Shown piece after piece: positions 54,691 through 64,000 of a DNA stretch of 64,000 nt. The DNA lies in assembly GCF_000173415.1 (NCBI RefSeq), contig NZ_ABXW01000053.1:248001-312000 (forward strand), given 5' to 3'. Numbering within the stretch: the stretch's first letter is position 1; the number at the start of each line of letters is the position of its first letter. A program made the translations under genes and the position numbers. Source of the stretch: Providencia alcalifaciens DSM 30120. Its GTDB lineage: Bacteria > Pseudomonadota > Gammaproteobacteria > Enterobacterales > Enterobacteriaceae. Below the pieces are notes generated by a model. It saw nothing but the letters and a program-made list of their open reading frames with translations. It had not been told where the DNA came from and did not search any database.

Positions 54691-55652
54691 TCATCTATTC
54701 TTTGAGGCGACTGCTACTTTTGCTAGTGACTGTATTTTTTCTATCACTGGTCAGCTTTAGCTTAAGTTATTTCACACCCAATGCGCCACTCAGTGGTGCA
54801 TCACTCATTGATGCCTATATTTTCTATTTCGATGGTTTATTGCATTTCGATTTTGGGGTCTCCAGCATTAATGGTGAACCCATTACGGACCAACTTCAAG
54901 ACACATTCCCAGCCACGATGGAACTGTGCATTCTCGCTTTTTTATTCGCGTTGTTTGTGGGCATCCCACTTGGAATGATCGCCTCATTTTGGCGTAATAA
55001 ACCCGTTGATATCGCAATCAGCACCTTTGCCTTACTTGGGTTCTCCGTACCGGTTTTCGTTTTAGCTTTGGTCTTAACTCTATTTTTCTCTCTCCATTTA
55101 GGCTGGTTACCTGTTTCGGGGAGAATTGACCTGCTTTATAACCTAAAGCCAGTCACTGGATTTGCGTTAATCGATGCATGGATTTCGGGATCACCATATC
55201 GTAAAGATATGATTATCAATGTATTAGAACACATGATCCTGCCTGTAGTCACACTCGCACTGGCGCCAACCACTGAAGTGATTCGATTAGTTCGTATTAG
55301 TACCGATGAGATAGCCAGCAGTAACTATGTCAAAGCTGCCGCCACGAGAGGGCTTTCCCGATTTAAAATTATCCGCCGCCATATTTTTCATAATGCTATC
55401 CCACCTATCATTCCCAAATTGGGTCTGCAATTCTCCACGATGCTAACATTAACGATGGTGACAGAATTAGTGTTTAACTGGCCTGGATTAGGACGTTGGT
55501 TGGTTACCGCAATACGCCAAGGGGATTATTCCGCAATTTCTGCAGGCGTCATGTTGATTGGCGCATTGGTGATCACCGTGAACGTATTATCCGATATTTT
55601 AGGTGCGATGATGGACCCATTAAAGCATAAGGATTGGTATGTCCTCAGATAA
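54687..55652 (+). CDS. sapB: SapB, ABC transporter permease
   Basis: A 321-residue permease with six membrane helices and the BPD signature [20 protein letters not shown] near residue 214, in the DppB/OppB family. It overlaps sapA by 4 nt and sapC by 14 nt. Confidence 0.93.
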   Translation: MIIYSLRRLLLLLVTVFFLSLVSFSLSYFTPNAPLSGASLIDAYIFYFDGLLHFDFGVSSINGEPITDQLQDTFPATMELCILAFLFALFVGIPLGMIASFWRNKPVDIAISTFALLGFSVPVFVLALVLTLFFSLHLGWLPVSGRIDLLYNLKPVTGFALIDAWISGSPYRKDMIINVLEHMILPVVTLALAPTTEVIRLVRISTDEIASSNYVKAAATRGLSRFKIIRRHIFHNAIPPIIPKLGLQFSTMLTLTMVTELVFNWPGLGRWLVTAIRQGDYSAISAGVMLIGALVITVNVLSDILGAMMDPLKHKDWYVLR

Positions 55653-56529
55653 TTTTTATCGTGAACAAAAAATGCCATCCCCAACACGGGTGGTGTGGAA
55701 TATTTTTTCCTCCGACGTCCTAGCAATGATCGGCTTTTTTGGGGTGCTTTTTTTAATCATCCTCTGTTTTGTCGGTCCCTATTTAGCGCCTTATGCCATT
55801 GATCAACAATTTTTGGGATACCAAATTACGCCGCCATCATGGTCTCATTATGGTGAAGTTGCCTTTTTCTTTGGAACTGATGATTTAGGTCGCGATATTT
55901 TAAGCCGCTTACTCATTGGGACAAAATCAACCTTCGGCTCTGCTTTGTTAGTCACCATAATTGCAACAATTGTTGGCTTAGTTTTAGGTTGCTTAGCTGG
56001 GATGACTCGTGGTCTTAAATCCGTAGTGTTTAACCACGTTCTCGACACCTTGCTATCCATTCCTTCTTTGTTGCTCGCCATTATCGTGGTCGCATTTATG
56101 GGTGCCAGTTTGACCAATGCCATGCTGGCGATTTGCCTTGCTTTGATTCCACGTATGGTGCGCACAATTTATGTTGCTGTTCATGATGAACTTGATAAAG
56201 AGTACATTGTGGCAGCACGCTTAGATGGCGCTTCAAACATCTTTATTTTGTGGTATACCGTATTACCGAATATCACGCCGATTTTAGTCACTGAGCTGAC
56301 GCGTGCGCTTTCAATTGCCATTTTGGATATTGCTGCTCTAGGCTTTTTAGACCTAGGCGCTCAACTTCCATCTTCCGAGTGGGGCGCCATGCTTGGGGAT
56401 ACGTTAGAGCTCATTTATGTTGCACCGTGGACCGTGATTTTGCCCGGTGTGGCGATAATGTCGAGTGTCTTGTTTGTAAACCTACTAGGTGATGGACTAC
56501 ACCGTGCGATTAATTCGGGGGTAGAATAA
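55639..56529 (+). CDS. sapC: SapC, ABC transporter permease
   Basis: A 296-residue permease of the DppC/OppC family with the motif [20 protein letters not shown] near residue 185. It partners SapB. It ends at the start of sapD with a 1-nt overlap. Confidence 0.92.
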   Translation: MSSDNFYREQKMPSPTRVVWNIFSSDVLAMIGFFGVLFLIILCFVGPYLAPYAIDQQFLGYQITPPSWSHYGEVAFFFGTDDLGRDILSRLLIGTKSTFGSALLVTIIATIVGLVLGCLAGMTRGLKSVVFNHVLDTLLSIPSLLLAIIVVAFMGASLTNAMLAICLALIPRMVRTIYVAVHDELDKEYIVAARLDGASNIFILWYTVLPNITPILVTELTRALSIAILDIAALGFLDLGAQLPSSEWGAMLGDTLELIYVAPWTVILPGVAIMSSVLFVNLLGDGLHRAINSGVE

Positions 56530-57524
56530 TGCCATTACTTGATATTCGTAATTTAACGATTGAGTTTATGACCGCCAATGGTCCCGTTAAAGCCGTTGAT
56601 CGGGTATCTATGACCCTCTCTGAAGGTGAAGTTCGTGGCTTAGTTGGCGAATCGGGTTCTGGTAAGAGCCTCATCGCGAAAGCCATTTGTGGGATCACCA
56701 AAGATAATATCCGTGTCACTGCTGACCGTTTTCGCTTTCAAGATATCGACTTACTTAAGCTTAGCCCGCGCAAGCGGCGTCAACTGATCGGGCATAACAT
56801 ATCCATGATTTTCCAAGAGCCGCAATCGTGTCTTGATCCCGCGGCTGATATAGGAAAGCAGTTGATTCAATCCATTCCCGGCTGGACATATAAAGGACGT
56901 TGGTGGCAGCGCTTTAATTGGCGTAAACGCCGCGCAATCGAATTACTACACCGAGTGGGTATCAAAGATCACAAAGATATTATGCATAGCTACCCTTATG
57001 AGCTAACTGATGGCGAATGCCAAAAAGTGATGATCGCCATTGCTATCGCCAACCAACCGCGCTTATTAATTGCAGATGAACCAACTAACGCAATGGAATC
57101 CACCACACAAGCACAAATTTTCCGTTTATTGGATAAATTAAATCAAAACAATAATATGGGAATTTTGCTCATCAGCCATGATATGGAAATGATGTCTAAA
57201 CTGGTGGACCGCATTAATGTGCTGTATTGCGGTCAGACCGTGGAAAGTGCAACACCTGAAGATATTTTACAGCGTCCTCGTCATCCTTATACACAGGCAT
57301 TGATCCGTTCTATTCCTGATTTTGAAAGCCCAATTCCCCATAAAGGCCGATTGAATACTTTACCAGGCGCAATTCCATCATTAGAACATTTACCGATTGG
57401 CTGTCGCCTAGGTCCTCGCTGTCCTTATGCTCAACGTACTTGCATTGATGCGCCACCACTACGCAGTATTAAGGGTCATCTGGTTGCCTGCCACTATCCC
57501 CTGAATACGGAGGAGCAACCATGA
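56529..57524 (+). CDS. sapD: SapD, ABC transporter ATPase
   Basis: A 331-residue ATPase. Walker A is [11 protein letters not shown]-loop [11 protein letters not shown], signature [12 protein letters not shown] (atypical, TDGEC where LSGGQ is usual), and Walker [13 protein letters not shown]. The C-terminal oligopeptide-transporter extension has [15 protein letters not shown]. The atypical signature is also known for SapD relatives. It overlaps sapF by 4 nt. Confidence 0.92.
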   Translation: MPLLDIRNLTIEFMTANGPVKAVDRVSMTLSEGEVRGLVGESGSGKSLIAKAICGITKDNIRVTADRFRFQDIDLLKLSPRKRRQLIGHNISMIFQEPQSCLDPAADIGKQLIQSIPGWTYKGRWWQRFNWRKRRAIELLHRVGIKDHKDIMHSYPYELTDGECQKVMIAIAIANQPRLLIADEPTNAMESTTQAQIFRLLDKLNQNNNMGILLISHDMEMMSKLVDRINVLYCGQTVESATPEDILQRPRHPYTQALIRSIPDFESPIPHKGRLNTLPGAIPSLEHLPIGCRLGPRCPYAQRTCIDAPPLRSIKGHLVACHYPLNTEEQP

Positions 57525-58327
57525 TGGAAACGTTACTTGAAGTGCGTAACCTAACCAAAACTTTCCGTTTTCGTGAAGGACTCTTTCGCCGCCACGAATT
57601 GCAAGCCGTTAAGCCCCTGAGTTTTAACCTACAGGCGGGACAAACTTTGGCCATCATTGGAGCAAACGGCTCAGGTAAATCAACCCTTGCCCGTATGCTT
57701 TCAGGCGTAACGGAACCGTCTGGTGGTGAAATTCTTATTCGTGGTCATCGACTCAGTTTTGGTGATTATAGCTATCGCAGCCAGCGTATTCGCATGATAT
57801 TTCAGGATCCAAGCACCTCCTTAAATCCGCGACAGCGTATTGGGCAAACACTGGAATTGCCGTTAAAATTGAATACCGATTTAACGGGAATTGAACGGGA
57901 ACGACGGATTATCCAAACGCTACGCCAAGTCGGTCTGCTCGCTGATCATGCTGAATATTACCCACATATGCTAGCATCTGGTCAAAAACAGCGAATCGCC
58001 CTCGCCCGCGCATTGATTTTACAGCCAGAAATTATTGTTGCTGATGAAGCACTGGCTTCCCTTGATATGTCGATGCGCTCGCAGATCATTAACTTGATGC
58101 TCGATTTGCAAGCTAAGCAAGATATTGCTTATATCTACGTGACTCAGCATTTAGGTATGATGAAACACATTAGCGACAAAATGCTGGTGATGGATAAAGG
58201 CGAAGTGGTTGAGCGAGGTAATACTGCAGAAGTTCTCGCAGCGCCACTCCATGATGTGACTCGTCGCCTCATTGAAAGCCACTTTGGTGAGCCATTATCC
58301 ATTGATGCATGGCGGCAAGATTTGTAA
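57521..58327 (+). CDS. sapF: SapF, ABC transporter ATPase
   Basis: A 268-residue ATPase with Walker [16 protein letters not shown]-loop [13 protein letters not shown], signature [16 protein letters not shown] and Walker [13 protein letters not shown]. It completes the Sap operon. The start may be either of two adjacent ATGs, the first overlapping the sapD stop. Confidence 0.93.
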   Translation: MMETLLEVRNLTKTFRFREGLFRRHELQAVKPLSFNLQAGQTLAIIGANGSGKSTLARMLSGVTEPSGGEILIRGHRLSFGDYSYRSQRIRMIFQDPSTSLNPRQRIGQTLELPLKLNTDLTGIERERRIIQTLRQVGLLADHAEYYPHMLASGQKQRIALARALILQPEIIVADEALASLDMSMRSQIINLMLDLQAKQDIAYIYVTQHLGMMKHISDKMLVMDKGEVVERGNTAEVLAAPLHDVTRRLIESHFGEPLSIDAWRQDL

Positions 58328-58334
58328 TCACAGA

Positions 58335-58365
58335 AAATGCGAGCGAGATTCACTTGCTCGCATTT
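58335..58365. terminator. Terminator after sapF
   Basis: AAATGCGAGC and GCTCGCATTT, 10-bp stem with an 11-nt loop, between convergent sapF and the DUF817 gene. Confidence 0.7.
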
Positions 58366-58381
58366 CACGAAAATCGGGTCT

Positions 58382-59248
58382 CTAGCGAGCGATTGAAACA
58401 CAGCTTTTGATATGTTTGAGATGCACCACAATAGTAAAAGTGACGATCACCAACAACGACCATGCCCCCCATTTTCCTGCATGCACCATCGACCATGCTC
58501 CAATCTGGTTTGGATATTGCCAAACACCGAAGAACGTCCCAAAATTCTCCGCCAGCCAAATAAAGAAGCCAATTAGCATAAATGCAAGTAACAGTGGCAT
58601 TTTTCGCTCTTTATCCAATGGGGTGTAAAACACCATGCTGCGAGCATATAAGCCAAAAATAAAGGCAGTCAAATACCAGCGATAATCATCAATATAATGG
58701 TGGCTGAAAAAGTTAATGTAGATTGCCAAGGCCACTAAAGTTGCCATCCAGTAAGGCGGATAATGTTCAATCCTAACGTTAAAAAAACGCCAAGATTGAA
58801 TGATATAACTGCCTACCGCTGCATACATAAACCCCGTAAATAACGGGACACCCCATAATTTAGTATAAGCATCATCAGGATACTGCCATGAACCAATCGT
58901 CGCAGAGGTTTTAAATAATTCCATCATAAACCCAACTAAATGGAACACGCAGATAGCTTTTAATTCATCCCACGTTTCTAATTTCGCCCACACCAATAAC
59001 GCTTGAAATAACACAGCAAAAATCAATAAAACATCATAGCGAGGAACACCCAAGATCCCTTTTGCTGGTACTAGGAATAGTGCTAAAAAGAAAAAACCTG
59101 CAAACAAGCAAGAGCGCGCATTAATCAAACCAAAAAACCAAAACTCAAGAATAAAGCGTTTGAATCCTTTACTATTATTAGGTTTGTGCGCCATCAAAAG
59201 AGAGTCAAGCTTGGTAAGATGGTTCAATATGTGAGAAACGGATGCCAT
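58382..59248 (-). CDS. DUF817 family membrane protein
   Basis: A 288-residue protein with about eight transmembrane helices. It matches DUF817 (for example FLLEFWFFGLINARSCLFAG-like at the start, VGFMMELFKTSATIGSW and LAENFGTFFGVWQYPNQIGA). Function unknown. It stands alone, convergent with the sap operon. Confidence 0.85.
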   Translation of the reverse strand: MASVSHILNHLTKLDSLLMAHKPNNSKGFKRFILEFWFFGLINARSCLFAGFFFLALFLVPAKGILGVPRYDVLLIFAVLFQALLVWAKLETWDELKAICVFHLVGFMMELFKTSATIGSWQYPDDAYTKLWGVPLFTGFMYAAVGSYIIQSWRFFNVRIEHYPPYWMATLVALAIYINFFSHHYIDDYRWYLTAFIFGLYARSMVFYTPLDKERKMPLLLAFMLIGFFIWLAENFGTFFGVWQYPNQIGAWSMVHAGKWGAWSLLVIVTFTIVVHLKHIKSCVSIAR

Positions 59249-59540
59249 TTTAGCCGCTCATAAAATGTAGTCGGAGGGGTTGAGGGATAACCTCAATACA
59301 ATGCGCGAGAGTATAACAAACTACTCTCAGATACCCACCCTGTAACAATCTTAATTTCAGATGATTATCAATTGGCTAGATGGCCAGCTCCTCGCTGCTC
59401 ACTTATCGTAAGAATCACCTATTTTTACCGATTTTAAATATTGAGACTAATTCCACATCCTTTAGCAATTCTCTTTTTGAATCTAGTGTATACTTGGTGG
59501 AACAATAAAGATGATTATTCTATGACTTAGGAGTTTTATA

Positions 59541-60155
59541 ATGAAATTGTATTACGCTCCCGGTGCCTGCTCACTCTCCCCTCACATCATTCTGCGTGAA
59601 GCAGGATTAGATTTCAGTATTGTTCGTGTTAACTTAAAAGAAAAAATCACAGAAACGGGTGAGAACTTCTTAGCAATTAACCCTAAAGGTCAAGTCCCTA
59701 CTCTCGTTTTAGATGATGATGAACAATTAACAGAAGGCGCAGTCATTGTTCAATATATTGCGGATCAAAACCCAAACAGAAATTTAATTGCACTGCCGGG
59801 TTCAATGAAACGTTATCATCAGTTAGAAGCGTTAAACTTCATTTCTACCGAACTCCATAAGAACTTCGGACCATTATTTTCCCCTGGTACCCCAGAAGAA
59901 TATAAAGATGTTGTCCGCGCAAATTTACTGAAGAAATTCCAGTATGTGAACGATGTTCTGAAAAACCAACCTTACTTTGTTGCCAAAAGCGATTTCTGTG
60001 TCGCTGACGCATATTTGTTTACTGTCACTAATTGGACCCGTTTGGTCGGTGTTGATATCAGTGGATTGAGCCATCTGAATGAATATTGCGAAAAAATTGC
60101 TAAACGACCAAAAGTTCAAGAAGCATTAGAAGCAGAAGGATTACTGAAAAAGTAA
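59541..60155 (+). CDS. gstA: Glutathione S-transferase GstA
   Basis: A 204-residue beta-class GST that conjugates glutathione. The catalytic Cys10 is in YAPGACSLSPHI, with NPKGQVPTLVLDD and TEGAVIVQYIAD as the G-site, and STELHKNFGPLFSP in the C-terminal domain. It follows E. coli GstA closely, and gstA is also beside pdxY there. AGGAG precedes the ATG. It shares a bidirectional terminator with pdxY. Confidence 0.94.
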   Translation: MKLYYAPGACSLSPHIILREAGLDFSIVRVNLKEKITETGENFLAINPKGQVPTLVLDDDEQLTEGAVIVQYIADQNPNRNLIALPGSMKRYHQLEALNFISTELHKNFGPLFSPGTPEEYKDVVRANLLKKFQYVNDVLKNQPYFVAKSDFCVADAYLFTVTNWTRLVGVDISGLSHLNEYCEKIAKRPKVQEALEAEGLLKK

Positions 60156-60180
60156 TCACCCACAAATAACCATTTATACA

Positions 60181-60206
60181 AAAACAGCGCCAATGGGCGC
60201 TGTTTT
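60181..60206. terminator. Bidirectional terminator between gstA and pdxY
   Basis: AAAACAGCGCC and GGCGCTGTTTT, an 11-bp stem with an AATG loop, with T-runs on both strands. Confidence 0.93.
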
Positions 60207-60221
60207 TATTTACAATCTCAA

Positions 60222-61085
60222 TTAATCTAACTGAGTTGCACAGAACTTATGTTGAGGATTAACCATCAAATCTTGAGCTGCAACTAATTGAAGCTCGTAT
60301 TCACCCATTTCTTTAGTTTTCAACATTACTTCATAAACCGCCGCGGCAACATGCTCTAAGCCTTTATTTAATGGCTCGCCTTTCAAGATATTGACCAACA
60401 TTAGACCGCTAGTTAAATCACCAACCCCAACAGGTTGCTTTTCACCAAAATCCACTAATGGACGGCTAACATGCCAACTATGTTCTGCAGTGACTAAAAT
60501 CATTTCAAAGCGATCTGCACGATAACCCGCTCGGCTCAAATGCTTAACTAATACTGTTTTAGGACCTTGATGGCATAACTTACGCGCCGCGTTCACCGCT
60601 TGCTCAACCGTAGTGATTTTTTCATTCGCTAACGTTTCTAACTCTAATAAGTTAGGCGCAATAACATCACTCGCCGCTAATGCTTGCTGGCAAAGAAACT
60701 CAGCCACTCCGGGGGCAACGATACACCCTTTTTCTGGGTGTCCCATAACAGGATCACAAAAATAGAGTGCTTGAGGATTTGCAGCTTTAACCTTTTTCAC
60801 AATTGCCAGAATGTCACTACCTTGTTCAGCGGAGCCAATATATCCACTTAACACGGCATCACAGATTTCAAGCTTATGAATCTTTGCTAATCCCTCAACA
60901 ATATCCGTCAAGTGTTGAGCGGGAAATACAGAACCTGTCCATTGAGGATATTGTGTATGGTTGGAGAATTGAACTGTGTTAAGTGGCCACACATCTACGC
61001 CCATACGGCACATAGGGAATGCAGCAGCACTGTTTCCTGCATGGCCGAAAACAACATGGGATTGAATTGATAATACGCTTTTCAT
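60222..61085 (-). CDS. pdxY: Pyridoxal kinase PdxY
   Basis: A 287-residue ribokinase-like enzyme that phosphorylates pyridoxal. It starts with [20 protein letters not shown], contains [12 protein letters not shown] and ends with the [20 protein letters not shown] catalytic GxGD motif. It forms a conserved series with tyrS and pdxH. Confidence 0.95.
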   Translation of the reverse strand: MKSVLSIQSHVVFGHAGNSAAAFPMCRMGVDVWPLNTVQFSNHTQYPQWTGSVFPAQHLTDIVEGLAKIHKLEICDAVLSGYIGSAEQGSDILAIVKKVKAANPQALYFCDPVMGHPEKGCIVAPGVAEFLCQQALAASDVIAPNLLELETLANEKITTVEQAVNAARKLCHQGPKTVLVKHLSRAGYRADRFEMILVTAEHSWHVSRPLVDFGEKQPVGVGDLTSGLMLVNILKGEPLNKGLEHVAAAVYEVMLKTKEMGEYELQLVAAQDLMVNPQHKFCATQLD

Positions 61086-61151
61086 TGGAAACCCAGAGAA
61101 TTGTTATGTCGAATGAAGAGAAATCAGTGAGTAGCCATTGCCAATATGAAT

Positions 61152-61171
61152 AGCCCGGAGATTTCCGGGCT
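61152..61171 (-). terminator. Hairpin downstream of tyrS
   Basis: AGCCCGGA and TCCGGGCT with a GATT loop. The U-tract on the minus strand is weak. Confidence 0.6.
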
Positions 61172-61195
61172 CAATATTACAAAGGTTCGTCAGAG

Positions 61196-62470
61196 CTATT
61201 TCCAGTTAATTAAGCAGTCGTTCTTCTTACCGCGGCGGATAAGGGTATAACGGCCAAATAAACGGTCAGCATCAGTAAATACATACATTGGTTCAGTTTG
61301 TTTTTGACCATTGATAGATACTGCATTTGAGCTGATTGCGGTTCTAGCTTGACCACGGGAAGGAGCCAGCTCTGAATCAACTAATGCTTGCTGAAGATCT
61401 GCGCCGTCTTCAAGGGCGATGCATGGAATACCATCTTGCGCCAATTGCTCGAAGTCAGCCTCAGTTAAATCAGATACCGCACCAGAGAATAGGCTTTCAG
61501 TAATACGTTTTGCTGCTGCAAGACCCGCTTCGCCGTGAACTAATTTAGTCACTTCCTCTGCTAATACATACTGTGCTCGAGGTGCTTTGCCACTATTTTT
61601 GTCTTCTTCTTCCAATGCATCTATTTCGCTTAATTCCATGAAAGTAAAGAATTTCAGGAAGCGATAAACGTCAGCATCTGCTGTATTGATCCAGAATTGG
61701 TAGAATTTATATTGGCTGGTTTTCTTTGGATCTAACCAAACTGCACCACCTTCAGTTTTACCGAATTTAGTACCGTCAGTTTTGGTGATCAGAGGAACGG
61801 TTAAACCAAATACTTGGTTTTGGTGTAAACGACGTGTTAAGTCGATACCGGAAGTGATATTTCCCCATTGGTCTGAACCACCAATTTGCAGTTCAACACC
61901 CATCTCTTTATTCATATTCGCAAAGTCATAACCCTGTAACAGGTTATACGCAAACTCAGTGAAAGAGATGCCGACATCATCGCGGTTTAAACGCTGTTTA
62001 ACGGACTCACGATTAATCATTTGGTTAACAGAGAAGTGTTTACCAATATCACGTAAGAACGTCAGTACGTCCATTTTGCCAAACCAATCATAGTTGTTAG
62101 CTAGACGTGCGCTGTTTTCACCGCAATCAAAACTAAGGAATGGTGAAACTTGGTTACGGATTTTTTCTACCCACTCTTGAACGGTTTCTGTGGTGTTTAA
62201 TTTACGTTCAGTAGCTTTAAAGCTCGGATCGCCAATTAGACCCGTTGCGCCACCAACCAACGCCACAGGCTTGTGCCCGGCTAGTTGGAATCGTTTTAAA
62301 CACAGCAAAGGAACCAGATGTCCCAAGTGCAAGCTGTCAGCGGTAGGGTCGAAGCCACAATAGAGAGAGATAGGGCCCTGCGCCAGTCTCTCTGCTAACG
62401 CATCCTCATCCGTTACCTGGGCAACGAGGCCCCGCTCTTGCAATTGTTTAATCAGGTTATTGCTAGACAT
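61196..62470 (-). CDS. tyrS: Tyrosyl-tRNA synthetase
   Basis: A 424-residue class I aminoacyl-tRNA synthetase. The HIGH-like motif is [13 protein letters not shown], the KMSKS-like motif is [11 protein letters not shown], and the C-terminal S4 RNA-binding segment is [20 protein letters not shown]. It closely matches E. coli TyrS. ATG 62470 is selected because GGAG is 6 nt upstream. The in-frame TTG 12 nt earlier is rejected. Confidence 0.97.
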   Translation of the reverse strand: MSSNNLIKQLQERGLVAQVTDEDALAERLAQGPISLYCGFDPTADSLHLGHLVPLLCLKRFQLAGHKPVALVGGATGLIGDPSFKATERKLNTTETVQEWVEKIRNQVSPFLSFDCGENSARLANNYDWFGKMDVLTFLRDIGKHFSVNQMINRESVKQRLNRDDVGISFTEFAYNLLQGYDFANMNKEMGVELQIGGSDQWGNITSGIDLTRRLHQNQVFGLTVPLITKTDGTKFGKTEGGAVWLDPKKTSQYKFYQFWINTADADVYRFLKFFTFMELSEIDALEEEDKNSGKAPRAQYVLAEEVTKLVHGEAGLAAAKRITESLFSGAVSDLTEADFEQLAQDGIPCIALEDGADLQQALVDSELAPSRGQARTAISSNAVSINGQKQTEPMYVFTDADRLFGRYTLIRRGKKNDCLINWK

Positions 62471-62630
62471 CAATGACTCCATCGGTTGAATTTTGTCTAT
62501 CTATTTTAATATTAAAAATGGACAAAGTGAGACAACGCTCAAAGGCTTGCCAATATGATTTGTCAATTTTCTTAAACGAGGCTATAGCATAAAGCGCATA
62601 TCAATTAAGCGCCAGCTAAAAAACCATTTA

Positions 62631-63284
62631 TTACGGGGCTAATCGGTCAATTACCCAACCATCCCCTTCTCTTTGGTATAGAAAGCGGTCATGCAGGCGG
62701 TGAGCACCACCTTGCCAAAATTCGACACTATTGAAAACAACACGATATCCCCCCCAAAAACTGGGTAATGGAACCTCGCCATTTTGGAATTTCTGTTTAA
62801 GTTCTAAAAATTTCCCTTCTAGGATCCCTCGCGCTGAAATTCTCGAAGATTGCGCCGATGCCCAAGCCGCAATTTGGCTATCTTTTGGACGACTATGGAA
62901 ATATTTCAGTACTTCAATCGGGCTCAATCGCTCAGCAACTCCCGTAAAATGAACCTGACGATCCAATTGATACCATGGGAAATGCAGGCTGATTTTATTG
63001 TTATGCTCTAAATGCTGCGCTTTACGGCTACCTAAGTTGGTATAAAAAACTAACCCATCTTTATCAAAATGCTTTAATAACACGATTCGCTGATAAGGCT
63101 GTCCGGTTTCATCGACGGTTGCTACACACATTGCGGTAGGATCGGTTAACCGTGCTTCGCAAGCTTGCTTTAACCAACGCTCAAAAAGCGGAATCGGATC
63201 AGGAGTTAAATCTTTGCGTCTCAAGCCACCTTTTGTATATTCACGTCGTACCGCGGCAAGATCGATCTCTTCAAGCTCGTTCAT
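62631..63284 (-). CDS. pdxH: Pyridoxine 5'-phosphate oxidase PdxH
   Basis: A 217-residue FMN enzyme producing PLP from PNP or PMP. Motifs are [30 protein letters not shown], and the C terminus [18 protein letters not shown]. It sits between anmK and tyrS, as in E. coli, but the mliC gene found there in E. coli is absent here. Confidence 0.96.
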   Translation of the reverse strand: MNELEEIDLAAVRREYTKGGLRRKDLTPDPIPLFERWLKQACEARLTDPTAMCVATVDETGQPYQRIVLLKHFDKDGLVFYTNLGSRKAQHLEHNNKISLHFPWYQLDRQVHFTGVAERLSPIEVLKYFHSRPKDSQIAAWASAQSSRISARGILEGKFLELKQKFQNGEVPLPSFWGGYRVVFNSVEFWQGGAHRLHDRFLYQREGDGWVIDRLAP

Positions 63285-63304
63285 TTTACTGTCCTTTATA
63301 GCGG

Positions 63305-64000
63305 TTATTTTTTATCTATATTAGCAGGATATATCGCACCTAATACGCTATCTCTGCTGGCACCAGTGACTGAGGCAAGGCTACCGGATAAACCTGAAAT
63401 TGTGCGGGCCGCAAGCCATGCAAACGCGAGTGCTTCCATATCATCGCCACTCAGTCCATATTTATCGCTGGGTGCCACTTCAATACCCGGTAATAATGTC
63501 GCTAACCGCAACATTAAGAATTTGTTCTGAGCGCCACCACCACACACTATCAAACGTTCACAGCCGCCGCATAATTTAACTTGATCCACAATAGATACAG
63601 CGGTTAATTCACACAATGTAGCTTGAACATCCTCAGGTGATAACAATTGAAAATGCGCTAGATGCTGCTCCAACCATTGCATATTAAAATATTCACGCCC
63701 AGTACTTTTTGGTGCTGAACGTTTAAAGTAGCCATCATTAAGCATCATGTTCAATAGTGCTTGATTCACCGTACCCGTCTTTGCCCATTCTCCATCTTTA
63801 TCATAGGCTTGTTGCTTATTACGCCAGACCCAAGTATCCATTAGCATATTGCCAGGCCCTGTGTCATAACCTTTTACATAAGCATTTGGGAGTAATGCGG
63901 TAACATTCGCTATTCCACCAATATTGAGCACAATTCGTTTTTCAGTGGGATGCCCTAATACCGCCAAATGGAATGCAGGAACTAATGGCGCACCTTGACC
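63305..64000 (-). CDS. anmK: Anhydro-N-acetylmuramic acid kinase AnmK, 3' part
   Basis: The C-terminal 231 residues of AnmK, which phosphorylates anhMurNAc in murein recycling. The 5' end is outside the window. Visible segments are [67 protein letters not shown] and [13 protein letters not shown]. It matches the E. coli protein, and ATPase-fold motifs are intact. Confidence 0.96.
   Translation of the reverse strand, partial: GQGAPLVPAFHLAVLGHPTEKRIVLNIGGIANVTALLPNAYVKGYDTGPGNMLMDTWVWRNKQQAYDKDGEWAKTGTVNQALLNMMLNDGYFKRSAPKSTGREYFNMQWLEQHLAHFQLLSPEDVQATLCELTAVSIVDQVKLCGGCERLIVCGGGAQNKFLMLRLATLLPGIEVAPSDKYGLSGDDMEALAFAWLAARTISGLSGSLASVTGASRDSVLGAIYPANIDKK

Noticed and set aside
1-64000. CRISPR arrays, tRNA or rRNA genes, intact IS elements, phage defence operons
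   Set aside because: No direct repeats with spacers, cloverleaf sequences, transposase frames with inverted ends or defence-type domains were seen.

Overview
The window is a chromosomal segment of a low-GC member of the Enterobacterales, most likely the Morganellaceae and probably Providencia-like. The evidence is conserved enterobacterial gene order (pspF|pspABC-ycjX-ycjF, sapABCDF, gstA|pdxY-tyrS-pdxH-anmK, zntB-fnrS near ttcA) in an AT-rich background. No tRNA, rRNA, CRISPR array, intact insertion sequence or prophage was seen.

Layout. 1-5000: a broken Sel1-repeat fragment, then a minus-strand glucose module (ROK glucokinase, short-type gnd, zwf, galP) whose first gene carries a 1-nt frameshift and is preceded by a hexanucleotide repeat. 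5000-6200: an AT-rich gene desert. 6200-13400: a periplasmic molybdenum aldehyde dehydrogenase system (Tat-exported Moco subunit, 2Fe-2S subunit, tri-heme cytochrome c), with divergent Moco maturation genes (MocA-like and XdhC-like) and a b561-type cytochrome. 13400-18500: an acyltransferase, a SnoaL-like protein, a secreted protein, an Lrp/LysE divergent pair and a MocR regulator. 18700-22200: a cyanide-insensitive-type bd quinol oxidase with a small third ORF, then a Fur-controlled ferric-siderophore reductase. 22200-27900: phoH behind a leader ORF with an embedded terminator, a secreted EndA nuclease, yjjPB, a TetR regulator, a putative Fur-linked orphan and a secreted small protein. 27900-38400: a stress region with two Usp genes flanking a 2-TM protein, RyhB, a YaeF-like lipoprotein, sra, a racemase, csp, yccJ, hdeB, DUF3290-DUF421, yagU and ibp. 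38700-45000: a csp pseudogene, ttcA, FnrS, zntB, mppA and tpx. 45000-58300: tyrR, ycjXF, the psp locus, a second RyhB and sapABCDF. 58300-64000: DUF817, gstA, pdxY, tyrS, pdxH and the 3' part of anmK.

How it works together. Three recognisable regulatory RNAs (two RyhB copies and FnrS) carry matching Fur or FNR sites, so the window holds nodes of iron and anaerobic control. Several neighbours are targets of the same signals: the siderophore reductase, the bd oxidase and envelope-stress genes. The aldehyde dehydrogenase cluster is self-contained, with catalytic subunits, an electron-transfer cytochrome, two cofactor maturation factors and possibly a quinone-linked b cytochrome.

The least described pieces are the phoH leader (a 49-codon ORF translated through an intrinsic terminator), the paired RyhB genes, an orphan plus-strand terminator beside zntB, several small ORFs with strong ribosome binding sites, and three genes broken by single-base changes in or beside A/T runs. 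I did not find a convincing new defence or multi-gene system.
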